This document shows, piece by piece, positions 1 to 12,652 of a DNA stretch of 64,000 bases. The stretch is taken from assembly GCA_002197995.1 (NCBI GenBank), contig NGZR01000001.1, positions 930,001 to 994,000 on the forward strand. The letters are read 5' to 3'. This stretch comes from Gaeumannomyces sp. JS-464 (Eukaryota; Ascomycota; Sordariomycetes; Magnaporthales; Magnaporthaceae). The translations under genes and the position numbers were made by a program. The notes beneath the pieces were generated by a model. That model saw only the letters and a list, made by a program, of their open reading frames with translations, had not been told where the DNA came from and did not search any database. Positions within the stretch are counted from its first letter, which is position 1; every line of letters starts with the position of its first letter.

Positions 1-923
1 AAATCAACAACGCGACGGGGTCCAAACAAGGGCCCGATCGCAAATGCCGCTGCCGCCAAGCGGGCGGGCCAGGGCAAGGCCGGATGCCCACAACATTTGA
101 CATGTGTGGACGCAGACGGGAGGGGGAGGGACGGTTGGTCGAGCCAGCAAGCGGCGGAGCGGCGGCAGGACGGCAACTAACGGCAGCGCCAGGTCTAGGC
201 CCCCGGGACCCGCGGCCCGTCCTCTCTTTCTTCCTTTCTTGCCTTCTCGCTATGTAATATGGCCAAACATTTGTGTTGGTAATTTCGATGCCGCCCACTG
301 GGTGATGGACGTATCCGTCCGTCTCAGCCTATGGTTTCTCTTCTTGCGGGGAGCACTCGCGCGCGTGCACGTCAAACAGCACAGGACCCTTGCACCCAGC
401 CAGTGGGCGCAAGGGAGCTACCTAGGTACCTACCTAGGTAGCTACCAGGGAAGGTTAGGTTAGGTTGGCTTGGTTGGCTGGCTGGGGGCGGGGCACTGGG
501 GCGCACGGCAGCAGCCCGGGCCCGTTTCCTCCGCTGACCGGTTACAAAAGAAGAAAAGAAAAAAAAAACCTCTGCATGTCGCTATCTTTGCCACCTAGTC
601 GAGCCCCACGTTTTTTTGTTGCTTGGTCGCGGGGCTAGCACAGGCGGGAAAGATAGGACACGACACGCACCGTCGAGTGGTGATTGAGCAAACCGGGGCC
701 TCCTCTTCTACGGATGGCCTCTAAGAGGTTGCATCGCGGGGTGGCGGGCGGGTAAAAAGGCAGCAGCAGCAGCTCCTGAGGGTTCGTCCGGTGCAGAATA
801 GCCGGCTCCAATCCCGATCGAGGCGATGACGATGCATGGAGGGGGCAATAACAGCGGACAGCACACAGCCACAGCGAGCCAGCCAGCCAGCCAGTGTGCC
901 GCCTGCCCCGCAACGAGAGAGTG

Positions 924-924
<1 letters not shown>

Positions 925-957
<33 letters not shown>
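925..957. repeat. (GT)n microsatellite
   Basis: An almost perfect GT dinucleotide run of about 33 bases in non-coding DNA. Confidence 0.95.
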
Positions 958-958
<1 letters not shown>

Positions 959-2089
959 TGGCCCACCTAAAAAAAGCGCGCCCGTGCCGCCCGTTGGCGA
1001 TCTTCCCGTCGGCCTGAGCGGCCTGCCAAAAGCCCCCCCGCCCCAGCCAGAGCGGCACCGAGGCGCGAGCCGTGGATTTCGCAAATGGTACCCTCTGCTG
1101 ACACGGACATGGGCCGCCGACCTGCCCCGTTTTCTTTTCTTTTTTTTTCTGCTTCCTGCCCATCTTCTTCCTTTTCGCTGGTTTTTCCCCCATTGAGAAT
1201 TTAGCTGCTGACGCACACCTTCAATCCCTTGCGTATACGTACGTAAATATCCATTGAATGTAGTATATAGTATACAACGCCACCACTAGGCATGAGAGTG
1301 TCGGTGAGAGAGATCATGAAGGCAGGCGTGCAGGGAGGTGGGGTTCCTGGCCGTAACAAGCAAGCCGGGAGGGCCAGAGCCGTGCTGCGCAAGAGACACA
1401 GAATTGAAATAGAAAGCGGAAATTAAATAATAAGCAATAAACAAAATACCAAAAAAAAAGCAGGGCGAGCGGACGGGCCAAGGCACGCACCGTCACCCCA
1501 CCGACGCGATATGCACTCCAGACACACCACGGGACGTCACGAGAACAAAATCGAAGCAGCAGGGAGGGGGCTTCGGCCCCGGCGACACTGCCGAATTGTG
1601 GGCTTTTTTCTGGCCTGGACGTGGGCCCCTGCTGGTGCTGGCTGGTGCTCGCTGGTGCTGGTGCTGTTTTGCGTCTGTCTATTTGCTGCTTGCTTGCTGG
1701 GCTGGGCTGGGCTGGGCTGCAACGTGCAGCAGCCAGCGTGCGTGAGGGATTTATTTTCGTGGGGCCGGGCATTATGCACTCACTCACTCGCTCGCCCGCT
1801 CACTCGACGTATTTTTGGTGTCTGCTGGTCCCCGTTGGCGTGTGTGTTGTTTTTGCGCGTACCATCAGGCTCGCGGCGCAGAGTAAGCGCAGGGTAGCAT
1901 GGCGCGCACAGCGAACCAGCCAGCCCTGGGCGACGAGGATTCCTTCCACCCCGTACCCGTCCGTATATGAGATGTGATGATGCGTGTTGTTGTTGTTGTT
2001 GCTGCTGCTTCGCCGACGAACCGGGCGTTCTCGCCCGCCAATTGGTGACGTGAGCGAGAGATGGAGATGGGCATGCATGGATGGGCTCC

Positions 2090-2160
2090 TTTTTTTTTTT
2101 TTTTTTTTTTTTTTTTCGTTGGCGGCTCGGCCGGCCGTTGCACACACACACACACACACG
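2090..2160. repeat. Poly-T (27 nt) followed by a (CA)10 tract
   Basis: A 27-base T homopolymer (2090-2116) lies 24 bases before a 20-base CA run (2141-2160). An A-rich tail follows at 2163-2182. Confidence 0.95.
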
Positions 2161-2496
2161 CACAAAAAAACAAACAAAACACAAACAGCCAAACCTCGCC
2201 CGCACGCGTTCGACGCAACATCGTTCATCATGGGTGGGATGTCTGCAGCGACGGGCGGGCAAGTGAGTTGGTTACCCAGCTGCCAACCGACGGCCGATGG
2301 GATGGGATGGAGCATATCCACCGACCGACATGGGGGCGGCCTGGGGTTGCCTCTGCCCGTATGTTGATGGCCAACCAGCCAGCGGCTTGCGCGTAAATTT
2401 GGAACGAAGAGAGAGAGACAGATACGAGCGACGTGCATCCAGCTTGTGTCACTTCCATCGGGTGACGGTGGATCCTCCCTCCCTGTTCTGTGTGTC

Positions 2497-2522
2497 CACA
2501 CACACACACACACACACACACA
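2497..2522. repeat. (CA)13 microsatellite
   Basis: A perfect CA run; another of the dinucleotide tracts in the first 2.6 kb. Confidence 0.95.
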
Positions 2523-2910
2523 CCGTTCACCTCTCGAGAACAAACAACGAACGACGAAACCTCTCCTCCTGGCCACCCCCCTTGTGATAACGGTGATGCG
2601 CGTGCCCTGGCGCGGGCGTCCGATCGCCGCCGTCCGTCCGTTTCTCCCTGTCCATGATGTGGGAATTTTGTGGGAATATTTGCGGGGGGTTTTTTTTCTT
2701 CTTCTTTTGCTCCCCATGTTTGCGTTTGCTTCCCCTGCCGATATCAGAAAAGCCTACTGCGCTTGCACCGTGGCAGGTTGGTTCGTTGGTGGCTGTGCCT
2801 GCCTTGGCGCTTGGCCGGGCCATTTTCCATTTTCCATTTCCCCCATGCATTCCCCGTGCCGTCTGTTTAGAATCGCCTTATTGCGGTGTGTCGGATGACT
2901 GTTATCAGGC

Positions 2911-2940
2911 GGTATGGCATGGCATGGCATGGCATGGCAT
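2911..2940. repeat. GGCAT pentanucleotide tandem repeat
   Basis: Five perfect GGCAT units (2916-2940) preceded by one GGTAT variant, in non-coding DNA. Confidence 0.9.
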
Positions 2941-3985
2941 CTCGCTTCCGTCGTTTGCGTGGCGTTGTTTGTTTGTTGGTTTTGCCCGCCCGCCTGCCTG
3001 CCTGCCCGTACAGCGTTTAATTGACATTTTGACGGCCCAGCCAGCCCCAATTGGCGCCCCCAAACCGAGCACTGTCGCATCCCTCTCTGCACGGGCTTTG
3101 TGTCAAGCGTCAAGCAATAACAAGACGGGCAGGGCGTGTTTGTTGGCGTAGGCCGCCGTGTTGCAGCCGGCTGCTCCTTCGGAATGGGAAAGGGGTGTGT
3201 GCTTGCTTTGCTCCTCCAGCGCTTCTTGTGCTTTGTTTGTGCAGTTGCATGGGCGGCAAAGCTGGCTTGACATGACATTTGACGAAAAAGGAAAATCGCC
3301 GACGGGCACGCGCCACGGAAAACAAAGGGGTTGTCGGCGGCCCGCCTCGGACTCGCTCGCCGTAGGGCCACCAGCCGTGGCAGAGTGCCGTTTGCTGGCC
3401 GCTGGATGTGGAGCCTTTGCTCCGGCAGGCAAGCTGGCAGGGTCGCTGTGTTGCTGTCGGTGCTGGTGATGGCTGACGATGACGATGCGAGCCGGATCTG
3501 GGAATGGCGTCAAGACTTTGCGGCCAGGAGTGCTTCTCGTCTGTTCTACTAGCAGCCCAGCTGCCCTTCCATAGACGTCTCCTGATTGATTATGAGTCAA
3601 AGGAAACATGCCGGGGCGTCTGTCGACAAGGTCGGCGAGGCCGGCAAAGAAAGTGCCCGAAAAGTCTCCGTCTGTATTGTCGCCGACGACAGTCGCGGCG
3701 ACTCGCAAAAAAAATAGCCGGCAGTGCAGGTAGTCAAAATAAAAAAAACCGCCTTTTTAGATGTATCCGAGAAGTAGCCGCAACTTTGATATATAAAAAC
3801 ACCAGACGACAACGGTCCCGACAATAGCTCAGGTCAACGCATGGCCACGAACTCTGTTTTTGAACATTGACTCGATGCAAATATCGCGCCTCGTCTTTGC
3901 AAGCAACTTGACCTGCCTCGCACCATCCTTAGTACACCCGTCTGTGAGCCTCCGCGACAGCACGAGTCTCGAAGACCACGTCAAA

Positions 3986-5341
<1,356 letters not shown>

Positions 5342-6011
5342 CGGCGGGATCCGGCACCGTTGGCCACCACTCGGTCGTCTCTGTGACTACTAACTAGGCA
5401 TCTGAGGACGGGTAGTAGGCGATGGGGATAGGCAAACATGTAGACGAGGACAGGCGAGCGGGCAGGCAGGTACCTTGGCAGGCAAGGGCAAAAAAGCGAC
5501 TAGTCACAGCACCTATCTGCCCCCATTCCAGCAAATAGACAAGCATACAGCAGTAGGGAAGCGGCAGCCGGCAGTGATGCACACACAATAACCCCTTTTC
5601 TTCCCACTAGTATCGGCGCAAGGACCGGCAAGTGCATTCAGCGATGTGGGCTCGTCGATCTGACAAAAGGTAGCTACCTCGAAAGCGTAGACAGACTCGT
5701 AATACAATCGACACAGAACCTCAGGGGCTCCTCTCTCACCCGGGCACGAAATAGGAGCGTCACGTCGTGGACGAATGGCACGCCGCCTCGGCCGTCCCTT
5801 GTTCTGCATGCCGCGGTTTCCAAGCCCGCTCTATTGATATGCCCAGTCGCCGTGCTCCTGTTGTTGCTCCTATATCAACCTATCTTAAGCGTCAAGCAAT
5901 GCAGCAGTGAGCAGCCTCTAGTCGCTTGGCGGCAGGAGGATGTGATTCCAAAGGCGGGTATGGCACCCGTCCCTTGCACGAGCTAAACCACGGCGCGGGC
6001 GCCACAAATCA
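5342..6011. other. Convergent 3' region
   Basis: This lies between the stops of the methyltransferase (+) and the SHB17-like gene (-). It presumably holds both 3' UTRs. I see no coding or RNA gene. Confidence 0.5.
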
Positions 6012-7975
6012 TCAATCCTTCTTGGCCTCTGTGGCGGGGCCGTCGACGATGAAGGCTCCTCCAAGCAGTATGGCCGGCTCGGCCATGTTGTGGTGCTCGT
6101 AGCTGTGAGACGCAGCCAGCCAACGGCGAGGAGGAAGGAAGGTGGCGCCGTCAGCTTTTAGTTCAAACCCACCACACCTATTTTCTACCCGCGGTTCTGA
6201 TACGCGGAACGCCCGCATTCTTGCCCAGCCCTGGTTTCCATCGTCCCGGCGCCCAGGCCAGTGAAGGAAGCACGGGGTTTGCTGGCAAGCGAGGGCCCAA
6301 GGCCAAGAAAAGAACGAGTGAGGGACCACGCATAAAAACCGATTACGCCTCCAACAAAAAGGAGGCTATGGGACCTTTGGAATAGGCAAAATCTTCCGCA
6401 AATAACCAAAGGAGGGAAACAAGGAGCGAGACGGAACTGCGTACCTCAACGTGCCCACACCTCCCGCCTCCAGCATGAAGGTCGGGCCATCCTGCAGCGA
6501 CTTGCCCACCCACCTCATGGCAAAGGCTCGCAGGATGTGGCCGTGTGCCACTATGAGAACGTCGCCGCGCTGGCCCGTCTCGGGCGGGGACCGTGGAACC
6601 TGCCGCGAATATCGGCGATCAAGCGATCCAGACGAGTGGTGATGTCTTCGGGACTCCTGCAGAAGGGTGGAGTGGTGGTGGTGTGAGAGAAGCGATGCTC
6701 ACGTCACTCGTCAGTCGTCTTTCTTTATTTCCTTCTCTTTTTTTTTTTTTTTTGCACACGGCGGCGGGCTGTTAGATGAACGCCCCTCCCCTCTCGCGCC
6801 CTCCCACGAACAGCCCCATACTCTGCTGTTCGAGTACCCTCTCCGTACTGGTACTCCCTCACATGCGAGCACGAGCAAGGTGGCAGGCTTCCATCAGAGG
6901 AGCGAGATGCTACGTTGGGAACGGGGAGGCACGCGCCGCAGACAAGCGCGGAGCATCGGTGAGGGTGAGACGGAAAGCGACGGCCTCGCGCAAAAGGGGT
7001 AGCGGCCAGCGGGAGGAGAAGGAGACGGGAGAACCTACTCTCCTCCTGGGCAGCCATCCTTCCAAATGTCCCAGCATCCCTCGATGCCCTGCTCCTTGCG
7101 CATGGCCCTGATGTCGGGGCTCGTGATGCCCTCGTAGTCGCCGTAGTCCCACTCGCGAATGTCCTCGGTCACCTCGATCCTGGCGTCGCAAAGACGGGAT
7201 CCTTTTCGGCAGCACCGTGGGCCTTCCACGGCAGTGCATTGTCCTTGAGGCCCAGGTTGAGCAGTTCAAAGGTGCGCTGGGCCCGTTTCCGAGGGGACAC
7301 ATATCTGCGGTAAGATCCAGAAGTGGTTAGGGAGCGGACAACAACCCCCAGGGGTTCGAGTGCATCGCAAATGGAGTTGCTCAGACTTGCAAGAGCCTGT
7401 GCCACTCTGATCCCCGCCGCTGTCTTTCCATTTGGGTAAACGGTGTGATCGTGACAGGCTAGGGATCAGGCTGGGATCGCCGTTAAACCCGACACCCGTG
7501 GGGTCCACTCATGATACACCCGCTCTGACGGGCGGGCGGGCGCAAGGTGTCAGTGCCTGGACGGGCACGTTTCGTTCCGCCAAGCAAACCAGGCCGTCTC
7601 GGAAAGAGCAGAACAAGGGAGGACGGCGGAGAGGGCCCAGGTAGCGGGACGGCCAAACGGCGGGACAAGCAACGAAGCGTCGATCTCGACCGAAACGTCA
7701 AAACCGGGAGTGGATGGGGGCGAGCTACACGACACAGGCAAACGACGGAAACGCATCTTTAGGACACGGGCAGCCTCAACTCGCCAACGAGACTTACATG
7801 TGTGCAAGTTTCCTGGGCACAATCAGGCGGTCGTCGCCGACGAGGGCGCGGCCCGTGGCCTTGACTCTGGCCTCGCCGTTGGCAGTCAGGGGGATGTCGG
7901 TCGAGCCAGTGTGACGGCCGTTGAGCGACCACCGGTCTCACCGTGTCGTACAATAAAGACCCGGGGCGTGCCCAT
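6012..7975 (-). CDS. SHB17: SHB17-like sedoheptulose-1,7-bisphosphatase (histidine phosphatase family), frame-broken
   Basis: Histidine-phosphatase-superfamily enzyme. In yeast SHB17 removes the 1-phosphate of sedoheptulose-1,7-bisphosphate, feeding ribose synthesis. The N-terminus MGTPRVFIVRHGET holds the catalytic RHG motif. REWDYGDYEG and VAHGHILRAFAMRWVG (the second catalytic His) follow, and the protein ends SYEHHNMAEPAILLGG...EAKKD. Exons, minus strand: 7975-7799, 7304-7039, 6656-6445 and 6102-6012. The introns are unusually long for a fungus (494, 382 and 342 nt) but have good GT/AG ends and matching phases. Three frame breaks occur: a 2-base loss just after RHGET (about 7931), one near 7188 and one near 6588. 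With those restored the product would be about 249 residues, normal for the family. Breaks are probably sequencing errors, though a pseudogene cannot be excluded. Confidence 0.85.
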
Positions 7976-9824
7976 TGTGCCCTTCGGTTTGCGGCGCCGT
8001 TCGTTTTCGATCTGCCCCCGGAAGAGGACGAGCCAGGAAATCCCAATGTCAGCAGCCACAGCAAGCATCCACACGCATAACAGCCTACCAAAGCAGCACA
8101 AGGGCCCCGGCAGGATCAAGGGGTGAGGGGAAAGTGCGCGCTAGGCTGGCGACGGGGATGGAGCGAATGCAAGGCCCTTTGGGGCCGCTGTCTGTCACCC
8201 ACCGTCCGTCTTCCCAGGGAGCCTGTCGGTCCGTTTGGCTTGACTAAGGGCCGCCTTGATCGTCCCAAACGGTCAGCAGGGGTAAGGCTGGCATCAGATG
8301 GCATCCATGGCAATGCGCATGCGCAAAGGGCCTCCTCCCATCCTCCTGAGCCCCGTGCCCGTCCAGCCCCGTCCTGGGCCCGTCGGCCGGGCCATGGAGC
8401 GTGCAGACGGCCGGTGGGAAGAGTGGAAGAGTGGACGGGAGGACTGCAGGCGTGCGGCGCGGCGCGGTGCGCTTGCGAGCGCTTGGGTCGCCAGCACCGC
8501 ACGAACCACACCCCGGGGCTAGCGCGCCCCGTCACACTCGAGCGCGATGTGACAATGCAAAGATAAGCTGCGTACCCTCGCTGGATTGTGGCGGTTGTTT
8601 ATTTTTGGCTGGCCGCTGCGGGAACTCTGTCTGACGATGGCTCGGGAGTCAGCTTTGGAGCTCAAATCTGGCCGTTCTCCAGTTCGCCTGTGCCGTCACC
8701 ATCTCGAGCCGTTTCAGGCCAAGCGTCAACGGGCAGGGGGGCGTCGCCATTTGCTCCACAGGCTTGACACGCGCTCCAGCCATGAGCGGTGTAAAAGCCG
8801 ACTTTGGAGAGGGGACGGCAAACCTCGAACACGATGGACGAAAAAAGTTGAAACTCACTGCAAACTTTCGCACCAATTGGCAAAGGCGCCGTGTAACGAA
8901 GTCGCGTTCCGAAGACGAGGAAAGGAAAATTGGATGGAGACCAGTAATGGACAGGCGGACGAGGTAATGGAGAACCTTGTGCTCCGTCGAGGATGGAGAC
9001 CGGAGCAAGAGGAGAAATGAGAGGATATCTGTTACTTGTACTCGGCCGCTGCCGTTTGCCTCCAGCCGTCTTCAACGAGCTCTGAGCAAAACAAAAGAAA
9101 ATGACTGGTGGTCGATTGCCCGCCCCTGATGCTTTATAGTGCCACCGCAAAGGCCGCAGTGGCGAGCAGCCCCGGAGACGGTCACGCCAGCGGGCAGCAC
9201 CACCAGGCCCAGCACCAGACCCAGCGAGGACGATTACTAAGAACCGTGCTCAAGCGGTGGGCCAGCGCCAGCAGCCTCGGCCAGCATGACGAGCAGCAGT
9301 TCCAGGTGGGGTCGCCGATCGAGCTAGCGTCGTACCCGCCGCCGCCGCCGCCGCCGCCGCCGCCCGCCGAAAAAAGTCCAGCTCCAGCTCTAGCCCCGGC
9401 TCCAGCTCCAGCTGCGGGACCCCTCCGCCGCACCCGCCGCCGCGCCGCCTCCACCGTCGCCGACCGTCGCCGGATCCCCGAGCACCAAGAGCCAGAGCCG
9501 CAGGTTCAGACCAAGCTGCCGTCGCCCAAGCCCGACGACCCAAGACCCCCGCGCCGCGCCGCGACCACCACCCGACATCATCAGCGACCGCCAGCCCCGA
9601 GCCCGCGCCGTTTGCAGCAGCGGCGGCAGCAGCAGCCCCAGAGCGCCGCGCCCGCTCCGCCCACCGACCACGACCTGCCGCCAGCACGCGCGGCGGGTGA
9701 CGGCCAGCGAGATCGTCTGGAAGGGGCATTGGGACTAGGAAGGGTTTGCCGCAAGCGGGCTCCTCCTCCCAGGGCTTATAAAAAAAGGAATACCTATAGG
9801 CGCGTGCCTGCAGCTCCCAGAGCC
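7976..9824. other. Non-coding stretch with a CCG-rich segment
   Basis: No recognisable gene. It includes the divergent upstream regions of the SHB17-like gene and the small membrane-protein gene. A GC-rich segment (about 9330-9680) has a CCG run (about 9340-9364) and proline-rich low-complexity open frames on both strands. A TATA-like stretch (about 9776-9785) lies 40 bases before the next start. Confidence 0.45.
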
Positions 9825-10410
9825 ATGGCCGGCCCACCAGCCGCCAGAGCAGTAACCGCCAGAGCAGCAGCAGCAGCCGCTTCCCAGCGGGCCAAAGTCA
9901 AGCGCTTCATCTGGGCCGGCTCCTTCGCCGCCATTACCATCGTCGGCACCATCTACGGCGCGGGGCTCAAGTCGCAGCAAGAGCACAAGTCGGTCAGTAA
10001 ATGATAGCTTTCCATCACTTTTCCAGAGGGCATATATACCTAGTCGGGAGCCTGGTCGTTTTTTTTTTCTTTTTCTGACGGCTCTGCATGGCTGTTGCAT
10101 AAAACAGGAGGTGAAAAAGTACGTCCACGCAGGCGTCGAGGAGCAGATCGCCATCCTCGAGCGTCGCAGGCATGCCCTCGTCTCCCAAAAGGCCCCGCTC
10201 GAGGAGAAGCTGGCGGCGCTGAGGGACCGCATGGCCGAGGACAGGGAAAAGGAGAAGGAGAAGAGCGAGAGGAGGTTGGCCGCCTCTGGTGAGAAGCCCC
10301 ACCACATTCGCCATCACCAGCTGCGGCCCTGGCAGATCCCCCAAAGCCGGACTCAAGTACCAAAGGACGAGGGTGGTAGCCATTCAGATGAGTGTGCGAC
10401 TGTTGAATAG
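9825..10410 (+). CDS. Small single-pass membrane protein with coiled coil, possibly mitochondrial
   Basis: Two exons (9825-9992 and 10108-10410) encode about 156 residues. Residues about 26-45 (RFIWAGSFAAITIVGTIYGA) form one membrane segment, preceded by an Ala/Arg-rich N-terminus that could be a mitochondrial targeting signal. After the intron comes a charged helical region, EEQIAILERRRHALVSQK and EKLAALRDRMAEDREKEK, that should form a coiled coil. This order of short TM then charged helix recalls small cytochrome-oxidase assembly factors, but I do not recognise the family with certainty. The start is chosen because the sequence becomes conserved-looking there. The same frame stays open for 239 codons upstream, but that part is Pro/Arg low complexity and looks non-coding. 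The last 40 residues may be read-through of a missed intron. Confidence 0.65.
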
Positions 10411-10861
10411 GGATACCTCTACATTGCCTCGCGGCATACTTCCGTGTATGATATAATCAACTTGTATATACAATAAACAGAACGCAGGCACGCATATATG
10501 TCATTAATCGTGTTCATGAAACTGTCAAGTTTGGCGCCGAGAGCACTTTAGATATCTAGCTAGGCCCCTAGGCGTACCGCTCCCTTCTAGACTGAATGCG
10601 CCCAGACTTTCCAAAACCCATGGTTTATCGACCGCATCCCAAATTCCTAGAAGAAAAGAAGTCATCTTGCAGAGCCTCTTGATCCGGCATAGCTCGTAGA
10701 AAAGTCCGAATCCTCATATTCATATCACAAGCCCCAAGACGAATCGCTACTTGACTGCGTTCAAAACGGAACCGTAGCCCAGCAAAGCCAGAAGCAAAGC
10801 TACCCACGCAAGCATTATGCCATGTCACCTTCCCGATCACTTCACCTGTGCCCCGTCACTT
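10411..10861. other. Convergent 3' region
   Basis: AT-richer DNA between two converging genes. It probably carries both 3' UTRs; AATAAA-like sequence is visible near 10472. No gene seen. Confidence 0.45.
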
Positions 10862-12652
10862 TTACGCCTTCTTCTCGGCCACCTCCTCGGCCGAGGGCAG
10901 CGAGATGGCCCGGTAGAGCAGGATGAGGGCCGAGTGAGACTCGCCACCCCCAGCGAGGCCGTCAATCTTGTCGGCCGTCACCTCGGACACCTTGTCGTCG
11001 TTGAACCACCACCAGTTGCCGTCCTCGCTCTCCTTGGGCTTGCCCGTCGTGGGATCCAGGGGAGCCGTCTTCTTGACGTAGGCCGTGTAGTGGCCGCTGT
11101 CGGCGCTGGCTCCCTGGTGCGTCACCACGCCACGGAGCTCGTACAGGCCCGACTGGTTGTCTCCATCCTCCGCCCCCTGGTTCTGGCTGATGAGGTCATA
11201 CAGCTCCCGCTTGGCCTCGAGCAACGTCGCCTCCTCTCAGCCTCGACCTCGGCGTCCGTCTTGAATGTTTCGCCCTCCATCTCAATGTCGCCGTCCGCAC
11301 TGGCCGACGCGCCCTCGACCTTCTTGTCGTCCTTCTTCTTGCTGTCCTTGGACAAGGACTGCTCTGACGAGCCTATGTCACCGTCCAGGAGCGGGTTCTT
11401 CTTGCGTCGCTTACGGGCACGCTCCATGTCCTCCTCGTCCTTCCGGACCTCGCGGACCTTATCGCGAACCGGGATCAGTAGCTTCTTCAGGTCGTCGACG
11501 CAAAACTCGACCACGTCCAGCTCGTGCGGGAACGTGACCTTGCGCATGATCTTGGCTTTCTTCTGCACCTCTCGTTTCCAGAAGAAACGGACAAAGTGCA
11601 CCGTCAGGTACTTGGGCAGCCGAGAAATCTTGGACTTCTTGGTGTAGACGGCTTCCCTCTCTAGTACCGACGAGCGCTTCTCAATCGTCTCAGTCAGCGC
11701 ATTCATGATGCCGTCGCGCAGGTGTTGGTGTCCTTTTGGATGTGGCAGTTGAGCTTGAGGAACGGCTCGACAGTCGTCACAGCCTGCTCGCCGGCATCGC
11801 GCGCCTCCTGCTCGTTGCACTCGAGAACCGACGTGAACTCGCCCGCCATGTACCGATCGACCAGGTTGGTGGCGGGCTCGTCTTCGCGGCGCTTCTTCAT
11901 CTCCAGCTTCTGTCGCAGCTGGGCCACAATCTGGGACCAGGCCTCCTCGGCGTCCTGCTGGGCATATCCATGACCGTCCTTCGCTTTCTCGGCGAACTGG
12001 GGGAATGCCATGCGCAGGGCCTGGAGGAAGCTGTGTGGCGCAAACCCGTACTGGGTGTCGGCCATGGACTTGTACAGTCTCCTCAGCTGGCCCGTCAGGT
12101 CCAGCTGGGGGTTGATGTCGAGCGGGCCGCCGGCCTTGAACTCGTATGTGCTCAGTGCCTCCTGCAGCTCCGGGATCGAGCGCATCATTTGCAGGGTCGA
12201 GTTCAGGGTAGCACGTGTTTGCCCAGGTTCTCCAGCCCGGCGGGTGGCGCCCTCCTGGCGAGCGGCCTCGGCCTCGGTCATGTCCTCGACAAACTTGACC
12301 TGCTGATCCGGGCGGCGCAGGTCGCCACTGCCGCCACCCGGCGTTCCCATCATCATGATGGTCTGGCCGGCCTTGAGGCCCAGCTTTCCCATGACGGTCT
12401 CATCCTTGACTGCCCGCCCTTGACCAGGATCTTTTGTCTGTCGGGCTCGACCCCTGTTAGGCTGAAGAGCTGGTACTTGAAAACCTCGCCCGTAGACTCG
12501 GGGTCGACCTCGACGTCGTGCTTTTTTCCCTTGTGGGAAACGATGACTGTATATGACGGAATGGAGTCAGCCACGAGGCACGTAGTGTTTGCGCAGCCGG
12601 CCTCTTGGGCCTTCCAGTGGCGGCGGCGATACTCACCGTTGACAGACGACAT
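10862..12652 (-). CDS. UBP6: UBP6/USP14-type proteasome-associated deubiquitinase, frame-broken
   Basis: Cysteine protease that docks on the proteasome and trims ubiquitin from substrates. A 16-base first exon (12652-12637, MSSVN) is spliced over a 90-base intron to 12546, giving VIVSHKGKKHDVEVD, an N-terminal ubiquitin-like domain ending QKILVKGG. The USP domain follows: FVEDMTEAEAAR, the Cys box (about 12245-12200), YGFAPHSFLQALR, the QQDAEEAW motif, LTVHFVRFFWKRE, and the His box SADSGHYTAYVK at about 11100. Frame breaks occur near 12412, three within about 12250-12210 around the catalytic Cys, near 11730 and near 11220. Net length change is zero, giving about 566 residues, normal for the family. 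The even spread through otherwise conserved sequence suggests sequencing error. It shares a 685-base divergent promoter with ARPC4. Confidence 0.9.

Larger units (their letters stand above)
1..3985. other. Gene-free stretch rich in simple repeats
   Basis: No reading frame here resembles a known protein; the open frames on both strands are short and made largely of translated repeats. It holds a TACCTAGGTA-type inverted repeat (about 418-445), a GT run (925-957), GCTGG repeats (about 1690-1720), a 27-base T run (2090-2116), CA runs (2141-2160 and 2497-2522) and GGCAT pentamers (2911-2940). The last few hundred bases are presumably the promoter of the methyltransferase gene that follows. Confidence 0.6.

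Noticed and set aside
440..466. GGTTAGGTTAGGTT resembling a telomere repeat
   Set aside because: Only two units and not the TTAGGG repeat of filamentous fungi; it sits in ordinary intergenic sequence.
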